From Uloborus plumipes (Eukaryota > Arthropoda > Arachnida > Araneae > Uloboridae): a DNA stretch of 64,000 nucleotides. The stretch lies in the NCBI GenBank assembly GCA_038373865.1, contig JAXGGA010001590.1, forward strand, positions 62,001 to 126,000, in the 5' to 3' direction. Numbering within the stretch: position 1 is the stretch's first letter; each line of letters opens with the position of its first letter. A model generated the notes under the pieces. The model did not search any database. It had not been told where the DNA came from and saw only the letters and a program-made list of their open reading frames with translations. Made by a program: the position numbers and the translations under genes. Positions 23,601-35,600 of this stretch are shown here, one piece after another.

Positions 23601-26600
23601 AAGATCTGAAGGATTCCCTGTTTGGCCTGGGAAGTACCCCCCCTTCCCCAATCCTCAGTAATGTTGCACCCCCAGAATTGAATCGTTTATTTCAAAAGTT
23701 AGTTAAAAGACAAAATTTCTAATTTTAAGAAAACTTATATTATCACATTAAATTATTCAGTCGCGATTACAACACTTTTTACTGAAAGAAATATATCTAA
23801 ATATGTATATATTCTAGTTTAAAACATTGTAATCCTCATCAAAAAATTTTAAAATGTGGGTGAAAATGATTTTTTTAACTTTTAGAGTTTGTCTCTTACT
23901 TGTTTTTGAGGGGCTGTGATGGCCCGATCATTAAGGCGTCGAACCCGTAAGCGGAGAGATTGTGTTTTGATCCCAGCCGATCAAAGATCCACCGTCTTCA
24001 TTAATGGTGGCCAGGGGACGTTAAATGAGATACTTTGGTCACAAAGTCCTTCAAGTGCATCAATACCTCTGGAGGTACTGGATCAGGGGTTATCTCGGCA
24101 CTTGGTCTGGATCAGAAGAACAGAGTTCTCTTCAGGGCCCCATCCCGGTAAAGCCACGAGTTGTGGTTGGCATGGGGGACCCTGGAGTGTGAAGTGAAGT
24201 GACTGGTTTTTGAAATAAACAGTTCGATTCACAGCCTAAATCTCCCTATTGTCGCACAATTAATAATAATAATCTAACAAACAATATGGCTTGCTTGGAG
24301 CATCATTCCCACACCATTGTATCGGAATGTTAAATGATTAAGTGTTTGCGAGAGATAATCCTATGTAATCTTGTTACAAAGCATTGTTTTTTGTTGCAAT
24401 CTACTTATATTAAAAACTGAGTATCTTTCTATCTATCTATGTCACGCTTATTTCTCCTGAACGGCAATGAACTGAAAGTCGAACCAGGTACCGATAGATA
24501 GGAAATTTTTCAGGCTTCATTAGTTTCAATCTATATGATTATACGATTTTAATTAGCGAAGATATCAATTAATAAGTATTCAAATTTAAAGCGATTAAGC
24601 CTAATAAATGATTAAACTTCCAAGACATTTTTTCTTACCGTTGCCATTTTGAATTAAAACGTTAATTAAATTATTGAACTATTTAAAATTCCAAGATATT
24701 TATTTCTTTCCGTTGCGATTTTAAGGCAGGAATTCAAGTGAAACACGGACGATCGCAACTCACCAATGCAATCGCAAATTCCAAAATTTGGATTCAAGTG
24801 AAACGAATTCACTTGAATTCAACTTACAGTAGCGGTTGCAATATGCGATCGCCACGAAGCGACTGCAATGGTGTTTCACTTGAATTCGGCCCTAAATTAA
24901 AACGTTAATTAAATTGAACTTTTTAAAATGAAAGAGTGTTATTTTTTTCCATTGTCATTTTAAATACGTGTTATAACAAAGTTCTAACAATTGTTTTTAT
25001 TCTAATTATTAATGACATATTTTTTCTCAGGTACCATTTTGAAAATGTGTTTTTAAATAAAATTGCAATTGCTGTTTTTAGAAGGGACTTTTTCTGGCTG
25101 CGATCCATAAGTAGTCAAATTTAAAGCGATTAAGCCTAATTAATGATTAAACTTCCAAGACATTTTTTCTTACCGTTGCCATTTTGAATTAAAACGTTAA
25201 TTAAATTATTGAACTATTTAAAATTCCAAGATATTTATTTCTTTCCGTTGCGATTTTGAATTAAAACGTTAATTAAGTTGAACTTTTTAAAATGAAAGAG
25301 TGTTATTTTTTTCATTGTCATTTTGAATACGTGTTATAACAAAGTTCTAACAATTGTTTTTATTCTAATTATTAATGATATATTTTTTCTCAGGTACCAT
25401 TTTGAAAATGTGTTTTTAAATAAAATTGCAATTGCTGTTTTTAGAAGGGACTTTTTCTGGCTTCGATCCAAATATTAAAAGAACTTTTACGTTTAGAATT
25501 TTGCAATTAATTTTACCGGAAGAAAGCGGTTTGGAAATAATTGTTTTTGGAAAGGAATTTTATTTGTAATTTAGGGAGAGTGCTAAGTATGCGCTACTTG
25601 ACATCGTCTTTATTTTTGTGGAAGCATGTGCAAATAATTCGATTGATTCTTTGATGCAGGAAAGCTTTTTAGCGAGCCGCTTTAGCGGGGAGTAGTTTAT
25701 TAAACTTTTCCTTGGTACTTTAAAGGCGAGCCGCCTTGGCGGCGAGTAGTGAATTGAAACTTTCCTCGCTACTGTAAAGGCGAGCCGCCTTGACGGCGAG
25801 TAAACTGTTTAAACTTTCCTCATTTCTTTAAAGGCGAGCCGCCTTGGTGGCGAGTAGTTTTCTCAAACTGCCTTCACTACATTACAGCCCGTGCAACGCC
25901 GGGCTACGCAGCTAGTAAAAGATAAATCTGTGTATTTACGAATGTGGCTTGCTTATTACCCCTATTACCCAGATCATCCAAATTTCCCTTGGTTCCAGTT
26001 AGTTCCGGTTAATGAGGTTATGTACTTATAAAACTTTATTGATAATCATTTCATTTTGATACTCAAAAACATGCGTACTGCATTTTAATTAATGATTCAA
26101 AGTATTTCTCTGCCTTTGGTAGGCGATGTCTTTTTTACCTTGACACTTGTCAATCTAAGTTTCTTTCTGAACCAGAGAAATAATTCAGTTTGAATGTTGG
26201 AGAAGGCGTTAAATTTCTGATTTACTAAAGTAATTACATAATTTTGATCCAAATTGTTAAAACTTTTTTCTTTGTTTATTTGCGAATAATTTTGTTTGTA
26301 GATTAAAAAAAAAAAAAAACAATAATAAAATAAGATTTTGATTCTTCCAGTCATGAGTATCATTCCAAAAATGTGCATAAACTTTGATTTTCGCCTGTTA
26401 GTTTTAAAAATCAAATAGACATATATTTTTTTAAAAAATGATTTGTACAAGAAGGTAATTTTAAGTTACTGTCTTCTTGTACCCCCATGCACTTAAGATT
26501 TTAAAATATAATGTTAAGATAGATTTGTGAATACTTCGTTGTTTTTTTACTTGTAATATATTCCGAGTAGACGCCTCTTGTTCCTCCTACAGAAAACTGA

Positions 26601-29600
26601 AATAAAGAATCTATTTTGACATGTGTGTACAAATAGTTTTTTAAATTACAGCATGATTTTACCATCTTCTCTCTTTCTTTTATTTTTGTGACTATACCAT
26701 CATTTGAATACTTTAATAATTTTAAAGCACTGCTTTTCTCTTCCAATTTTACTAATTGTGGCTGTCTGCAATTTTTTTCCTCTTAATGTCTCACTTCTCT
26801 CTTCTGTTGATGTTTCAGAGAAAAACTAATCCGATTGCAGCATGAAAATAAAATACTTAAAATTAATGAAGGAGCAACTGTTGATAAGCAACTTACTTTA
26901 GTCCAAAGCATGCTGGATGATGCTAAGTGCAGAATTAATGAGCTAGAAACTGATAACAGGTATTTAAGCATTGAATTTTACTTTTATAAATTAATGTATT
27001 TAAGAAGTTAGTAGTGCTTAATATTGTAACGAGTCCGTAGCACTTTCAACTTTCTTAAATGAGCATTCCAATCTTGATACTATAAATTTATTTTTTTATT
27101 TATTTGTAACTATAAATTTATTTACAAGTATGTACACTTATTTACAATAGGAGCAGGAAACAATTGCTAAACATCCAGCAATTAGGTAGCAAAACAGTAC
27201 ACTGTACTCTCAACAGTAACACAGCACCACGTATCTAACGTGAACAGTAATTAAGAAATTACAAAAGCAAAAGAAATATCCGCCCAAGCGAATAAAAACA
27301 AGCCTCTCAGAAATCCAATCTGAGAAAAAAAAACTAACTATCTGACTGTGTTCAAGGCTATTTATACTCTGAACAAAATTTCGACAACGTTCTAGCAAAA
27401 TCCAGCAAAATCCGGAGCATTCTGTTCATTTACAAGATTTGTAACAATATATTTTGTAATGAAACTTGCTGAACCCTCGTACATCTTCTGTGTGTGCTCT
27501 TTGAAATTAATATCAATATATTTTGTAATGATATATAGATAAAGATTTCATATGGGTTTTTGAAACTTTGAGATTTGGAAGATAGACAAGAACTTTAATG
27601 AATGAAGGTTCTTACTTCTAAATTCATACACTTCAGTTGTCGTTCCAAAATAGGGTTCTATAACATTTATTCATTTAATTTCAATTTATGAATTAACTGA
27701 TTTGCTTTTAGGCTTATTTTGATTTTGATCTGTGGTTTTCTGATAACCATCTACATGGTACCTGCACACCTAAAAAGTCCTGGATTTTAAATGTGGTCCA
27801 AATTTATCATGGATAAGTATAGTTTTCCATGAAAAATGATCAAAAATCATGGAAGCTGACAGTTGGTTACGGATTTTGAGCTTGAACTTGCCTAATATGA
27901 ATTTTCTGAAACTCATTACTTTTTTGGTTTTCGGAAAACAAAAATAGAGAATCTCTTTGAATCCTTTGAGAGATTCACCACTGGTAAATTTTTAATGTTG
28001 AAGTTCGAAAAAGGGATTTTTAGACCATCTTCGATGCTAGCAGAAGGGAGGTTTAGGGCTCTCCTCAGAATCAGGGTTTCCGCTATGGTCGTATTTTTCA
28101 CCAAATGCGAAAATACTACCTAAATTGCGAAAATGAAGCAAGGCCATTTTCGCTTTTTTGCCCCAATATAAAAAACAATGCACGAACTGAGAGAGAAAGA
28201 AAGCATGGTGATGATATCTAAATCTTATTATAAATCGTAGCCAAAATGCTATTGAATTCAACAATATTATTGTCTTAAAGGGCATAAAATGCCCCCAAAA
28301 ATGCATTATTAATAATCATAAAAAAAAACTTGTGTTCTTTTAACATTCTTTTCTCCCTTAAATTAAAAAAAAAATTGTACCTACTAGGAATTTTTTTTTT
28401 TTTTTCAAGCTGAATTTTGAATTTTGCTTTCAACAGAAGATGAAATACATAGAGGCAGTTAGAAAAATAGCAAACAGATTCACTATTTATTGACCTTTAG
28501 AATTTTGCTAAAGCCTTTTCTCCAATTTAAGCTTTTTTGCTAAAAAAAACTTTGAAACCCAGCTTAAACCCTGCTCAGAATATGTTTTGCAATTGAAAGT
28601 CCAAAACACATGAGGTCCACATTGGCATACCAAGATGAGTCACAAAGGATACGTAATAAAATCAATCGCCCCACCCTTGAAGCATTTCTAGATCCGCCGT
28701 TTGCTATGACTTAAATCATTCTCCTATAGAACTGATTAACCAATACAATTTTTAATATAATTGCTCTGTATTGGTGACCAATCAGATCAACAACTGGTGT
28801 GTTTTCTATTCTAATAATGATTTTGATACCAACATTTACTATTTGCCAGTATCTTATTTTAAAAAAATGTTGTAAGTGTAGAGCTATGGTTTGCTGACAA
28901 CCAAGCAAATAACATTTTTCTTTCTTAATATAAATGCAGTTTGTTTTCTGTTTAATGACTATTTCTATATAAATATGATTTTTCCTGACTCTGCACCATA
29001 CATATTAAAAAAAACCTGCTGTGTGTTGAAGAATAGCAACGCTTCTGTTTAATGAAGGGGTTTTCTAAACAATTGGGGACAAAATGTGCTTTGGATGAAA
29101 TGTATTAAGAAACAATCGACTGTTTTGCTATTCGCCTGAATTGATGAATCATAGAAATTTTCGCCCATACTTTAGGAAAATCATGAAACTAAGGTTTATT
29201 GACAATATCGCTAAAGAGTTCATATTAATAACTACTAAAAAGGAGATCCGAAAATGCTAAATGAAATCCTAAAAGTGCTACCTTACTATCAACTGTTGGC
29301 AGCACTGTATCTGTGGTGAAAATGTTTAGGCAAATCAACTTAGGGTTTTGGGTGAATCGCCGAATGAAAAGGTGGTTTGAAACTAATTCACATTACATTT
29401 GTATTATTTTTAAAGTAAAACGGCAAGTTTTTAGCGACAACCTCCCCCCCCCCCCCTTCCTCCGACTACAGCACTCTCATATAGGGTGTGTAGATTTACA
29501 TATCCTCCAAATGTGTTTTCATGTTTACAAATTTGACTTTTCTTTTTTTATGAGCTTAATTCACAACTGAAATTGTAGCCGTTAGATCTGAGAGTCATAG

Positions 29601-32600
29601 AGTAAAAGCTTTTAATTAAAACGCTTTTAAACAGTTTTGTTGAGAAAAAGAAATTAGAATATTTACAATCTTAAAAGCATGAAAGTACATGGCTTTGATT
29701 TTTTTGAAAAATCTTACAACCTGCTCAATATGAATTTCATCACAGAACGAAATAGGCCTGAAGGAAGGTAAAAGTATCTTTGATAATGCTGACTGCAACC
29801 CCGGAGCTTGCAAGCCATACTTCTGGTGTCTAATATTTTTCACCCTTAGCTGTAAGGAAAAATGGACATGCATGTCCATACTACACAGCGGCATACCCAG
29901 GGCCGCCGTTCGGGGGGGAATACTGGACCTCTAGTACCGGGGTCCGGACCTTTCGGGAGCCCGTAAGGTTATGAACATGTTTTTCCAGTAATAGTTTCAA
30001 TAATTTCATCAAAAAAAATCTCGCTTTCCATTGCCGATTCTCAATATGAAACAATTGCTAGTACAAACACTCTTGAATGAAACACGCTTGCGCAAAGGAA
30101 AATGTACCGCTTTTTAAAATCATCTGGAGATACAAATAACGTGAAAATAAAATCGGATGCACACTTTCGTAACTAAAAAAAAAAGTTTTCCCAAAAAAAT
30201 ATTTTTTTTCTCCTTTTTTTTTTACAATTTCAAATGTACTGAAACGATGGCATGAAAATATGCAATTGGGGGGGGGGGGGTTGCATGAGGGGCCCGGCAT
30301 TAAAATTGGTACCGGGCCCCATCGCTGGTAGCGGCGGCCCTGGGCATACCCAGACATATCATTTCAGGGGGGGCTGAGCTGAGACTCTTTGAGATGCTGG
30401 GAGGGGCACCTCATAAAATGTAGCTAAGGAAAGTAAATGTTTCGAATTTGTGATATCAATGCTACTTTAATGCGACAAAAATACGTCACAAAAAAAATCC
30501 TTATAATTTCTGTAAAAAAAATAAAGCGTTTTAATGAAAACAGAGAATGATAAAATTAAAGTTTGAAATTTTTTCTTCATTGACGGAGGTGTTCTTGAAT
30601 CACATGCTTGCAATATTTCAGAAAATTTGTGCCTTAATATCGTTAATTTTGCTATTGATTTTACTATTGTTCCTAATACTGGGTTTCAAAATGATAAATG
30701 AACAAGCATTAATCAGTGTTTCTAAAAAATATATTTACAATAAAAATTAACAAAATTGAATTACATAAGATAATCATAAAAGTGACATGCAGTAAAATAG
30801 ACGAGTCAAAACTTTTCATTTTTCTTCTTTTCTTTTAACTTAATTATTTGATCTGAAAACTTTTCTGATTTTGCGACTTTGAAAAGAAAGGAATGAAAAA
30901 AAATTACAGCTCAAATTTAAAAAAAAACTCGTTTCGAAAATTTCGGAGGGGGCTGCAGCCCTATCAGCCCACCCCTTGAATACGCCACTGATACTACATG
31001 TCCATACTTTGTTCTGGAGACCCTCAAATTTGATACCTTCTCCAGAGCTTCCTAACATAGTAAATCTCTCAAGAATTTTCCAAATGCCAAAACCCCTGAA
31101 AAAAGAGAATTTCAATCATTAGAATCAGAAAAAATCCCTCTAGTAAAATTACTGACGATTGGCAAAAACCAAACTTTTTACACAAATAATGCAAATTGTC
31201 CAATCATTTTTGAAACATTTTAATTTCATTTTCCTTTTTTGCAAACTTATATCCCCAAAAATATGGTCTAACATTCCCAATTTTGTCTGAAATTTTTACT
31301 GCTGCAAAAAATGTTCACCATTATCACATATTAAAAAAAACTTGTACCTCTTTTTAAGTATCTACTCCTCCTAAAAGTTGCATATTTTTGGTCCTATACA
31401 GATTTAATTAGGGAAATGCAAAGTATTCTGAATGTACCCTTAAGTCCCCCTAATTTCCATCATGCTATATTGACTGCTATGATGTTATTAAAGTATTGTT
31501 ACTTTGAATTTAGGCTTGCAAACCGACGAATTTTAGAGTTGCAGAGTCAGATCGAAGACCTGCATGCAAACCAGTCTGCCATAAACGTACAAGAAGATCT
31601 AGATTTGAAGCAGAGGTTAAATTCCGCCATCAAAAGACAGAAAGAAACAGATGCAGAAATACAGAACTACAGTGTGACTGTCGAATCTTTAGAAAGTCAA
31701 ATTGAGGTTTCAGGTTAGTTTCTTGTTTATTTTTTGTCATTCAGATAATTAAAATGAAAAATAAGTTATAAAAGTTTAGTTTCTTAATTATTACAGTGCT
31801 TCATTATCCATTCCTTATTTTATTAGGTTGGTGCGTATGAAATGTCGGATTCTCTTTACATGCGGACGTTTGTCTCCCTGTTTTCGTTATACTTTTGTCT
31901 TTGGCATAACCTCATTCATAGTCATATTGTCCATTGCCAGAGACTCATTTCAGCAAAATAGGTTTTCTCGAAGGTCTTCCCTTTTGTTATTTCTTTTGAG
32001 TTTATTGCCGATATGAATTCTGCCGATACACAAAACAATTGCGAAACTGAACGAACTGGAATATGAAGTTTTGCAGCATCCACCATATTCACCGGAGCTC
32101 TCGCCAACCGATTTTCATTTTTTCAAGCTTTTAGAGCTGTTTTTAAGGGGCAAACACTATGAAAATGAAGACAGTCTAAAAAACTCGATATCAGAGTTTA
32201 TTAATTCTAAAGACCAAAATTTTTTTAAGACAGGCATCTACGCTTTAAAATCTCATTGGGAGAAGTGTATTGAAGCGAATGGAGCATACTTTGATTGAAT
32301 AAACAGCTTTTGAGGAAAGATATGCAGTTTTATACAATCACTTAAGAATCTGACATTTCATACGCACCAACCTAATATTATGGGACAGGTCTCAATCATA
32401 ATTTCCAAGTTAATGTTCAGTATTTTCTAACATCAATGACCAACATTTATTGTTCTACTTACTTTATTTTGTCATCATTCTGTTGCTCTCTTTCACTGTA
32501 TTATTTTTCCTATGGCCCTTCGGAGTATCTCATAACTTTCTCAATTTTTAGTTCTTTCGAAAACCACAGCACAAATGAAACGTCTCAAAGGAATATTTTA

Positions 32601-35600
32601 AGATGAAAGATAATTTGAAATGAAATCGGAACTTCTAAGCTGGAAGACATTTTAGTATCTTCAAAAATAGTGTCTGAACATTATTTATGAATAACTTTTG
32701 AATAGTTTTACAGCATTTACTTCCCCCCCTTTTTTTGAGCAGTCATGTTGGTTTGATTTGGTTTGGTTTTATTGTGTTTAATGGCACAAGAGCTTTTATA
32801 GGCTATACTGCGTCAAAGAGCAATTATGTTTCTCTGCATGTTTTCATTTTGCAACACACTAAATTTACTCTTTTAAAATGCCCTGAGAACTTAATTACTC
32901 TGTAATTGCTGATTAATAATAAGAAACATGCTGAAGATGCTACTAAACATGCATATGATTTTTCTGTCAATTAGCAAAATTTCATGAATTTCAATCCTCA
33001 GATTCGTAGAACCCCCCTAAATTTCACAAAGAAAAATGCAGGAAACAATATATAACCTATTTTTTATCAGCATGCTGTCTATTTGAAACTTTAAGCATTA
33101 CTTCACAACCTCCAGGGTCTCTCGTACCTACCACAACTCGTGGTTTAACCGGGATAGGGCCCTTGAAGAGCAAAAAAAAAAGAAACTTTAAGCAATTTAT
33201 GTATATCAACTTACTTTATCTCTCCTTAGTGAGCAAAAATCAACAGTTGCAAGAATGCTTAAATCGTAAAGATGAGGAAATGAGAGCCATGGAAGAAAGA
33301 TACCGGCGCTATTTAGAGAAAGCCAAAAATGTAAGTTGAAGCTCTTCAGTATTCATTTTTTTCATCTCAGAAAATTTCCATGAAAAATACTGTGGCATAA
33401 TGGAAAAAAGTTTTATTATTATTATTATCTTGTTTGTGGGCTGTGATTTTTGAACAACTGAATGAAATTGAAACAAGTACTTAGCTAACGTAAAATAAAT
33501 TATCTGTAATATATGGTAATGAATGTTCTTTCTCTTGGGTGTTTAAAAGTTTTTTGTATTAATAGTTCTTAAACCTATTTTGTGCAACACGTAATTTGAA
33601 TGTACATGTGTATAAAACACTTATCTGAAAAATGCTAATATAAACTTTGATAAAGATAAAAAAAACGCTTTTTTAATTTCAGTAAAAAATGATTGATGTT
33701 GTTGCATTTTGGATATTAATTTTTAACCTTTAGGAACCGGGCGGTACACATGTTGTACCGTAAATCTCGTCTAATTTAGAGGACAGGGTTGAAATTTTCA
33801 CTCGAACCCTTTGGAGCCGGGGATTTTTTCAAGGTTTCATACATCTGGTATGACAGTTTATAGCTGTTCTTTTCAATGGAAAAGAAATCTGTAGTTAAAC
33901 TGTCGTACTACCTGAGTCGAAAGAAAAAATTCTATATGAACAGCCGGATCCAAAAGGTTAATACATTACGAGTCTCTTTTTTACAGTAATGAAATACTAA
34001 TGATTCCTCTTGCCCCTACCATTTATGAACTATTTATTTTATTAAATTTTTAAAACCTTACTGATTGGTCTTTAATTTTCAGAATAAACTTTAATTGTAT
34101 TTTATATTTTCAGGTAATTAAAACATTAGACCCGAAAAAGAATCCTAGTTCCCATTTAGATGTTGTATCCTTAAAGTCGCAGTTGTTGGAAAAAGAGAAG
34201 ATAATAGCAAATTTAGAGGTATAAAATCTTATGTATTATTTCTCTAACCTGTTTTCTTTACTGGGCTTGAACTTCCTCACTTCTTTATCAAGTTCCATGA
34301 TTTACCCTTCATTTAAAGCTTATCGTTCTGGCTATTTGTGAAAAGTAGACCCACTGCCTAAAAAATGGGTTTTTTTTGTTGTTGTTATTGAAAAAAAGCA
34401 TTTTTTTCTATTTTTTATTACGTATTACATCAATGAATAGTATCCAAAAACTAAGATGCAGTGATGTGTTTGGATAGCTCTTGTTGTGTTAGAAACGTGA
34501 AGATCGCAGATTCAATCCTGCTATAGATTTTATCGTTTTTGATTGACTTTTTTTCACTGGCTAATTTTGGTTCACATTTCCAAGAATATATAAACTTAAA
34601 CTCGTTGTAGAATTTGAATCCACAATTCTTCCAATTCATTAAAATTTTTGAAGAAAGTTTATTTTAGCATGAATAATATTTCTCAAAGGTGCTTTTTTTA
34701 TTGTTTCCTTAATATTTCATAAAAATACAAAAGTAGTTCTTGATTTCATTTTCTTTTAAATCAGTTAAAAATTACAACTAACTCTGCCTGTTTTTCGAAA
34801 AATTATTATTAAAAAATCAAATTTTTGAATTACTGCTGTCGCTATCGAGTGCAAAAGCTTTGCGTGAGTCAGCTAGTTTTTATTTAATATGAATTTTTTG
34901 GTTTGAGTAAGTATGAAAAATTAAATTCCAAGAATTTGTAAACTTTAAATATTTAAAAACTGTTACTATTAACAGAAAGTAATTGATAATTTGTATGATA
35001 TGGTACCAAAGACTATTCTAAAGTAAATTGATAACACTTCTGCAGCTTTCTTTTAGCTGACTTCTACTTTTCAAAACTGATTGTCACGCTATTGTTAGCT
35101 TACTTTTTTCTTCTTTTATTCCAAAAGTAAATTAGTTAATATTTTGTAACTGAAGAAGGATTTTGGCTACTATTTGAAACTAATTAATATTTTCTACAGT
35201 ATCAGGGGTTAATCTAGAGAGAAACTAGGTTCGTTGACTCTTCACAAAAAAACAAAATTCAAAACTGCACCCTTTTCAAAAATCTGAAATACAAAAACAG
35301 GCCACTCACAAAAATAGGAGACTGAAAGCTGATAAATTATAGGTTCAATTCTCTTTGACTGAGCTATATACTTTAATCTGAAACCTTTCTATTGTTTGAA
35401 TTTCAATTATTAGTAGTAAAAACATTTCAATTTTGTTTCTCTTAGATGATTAACAAGATTTAACACCCTAACATATCTGAAGAGTGCTTTATTACTAATA
35501 CAAAAAAGTAATGAGTAATTTTAACTTTTTTGTACTTGTTAATGTTAACTTTTACATATTCTACTACTCTTTAAGCATATTTTTAAATCTAATTTCTGAA

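Larger units (their letters stand above)
24424..25915 (+). mobile_element. Helitron-like element
   Basis: The 5' end is A|TCTTTCTATCTATC and the 3' end is CAGCTAG|T, preceded by a GC hairpin (CCCGTGCAACGCCGGG) 11 bases upstream. This is the standard TC...hairpin...CTAG layout with A/T target. Rolling-circle elements leave no TSD and none is seen. No Rep/helicase frame is present, so it is non-autonomous. Inside are a tandem duplication of about 350 bp, one copy carrying a MITE, and a 54-bp hairpin array. Confidence 0.72.

Noticed and set aside
23916..24197. 93-codon frame in a GC-rich block
   Set aside because: It coincides with the tRNA-derived SINE and has no known domain.
25672..25855. 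CRISPR-like appearance of hairpin repeats with spacers
   Set aside because: The spacers are related to each other and the array lies within a Helitron; it is a tandem repeat.
34465..34530. Functional tRNA gene
   Set aside because: A- and B-box-like motifs are present but no proper acceptor or anticodon stem can be drawn.
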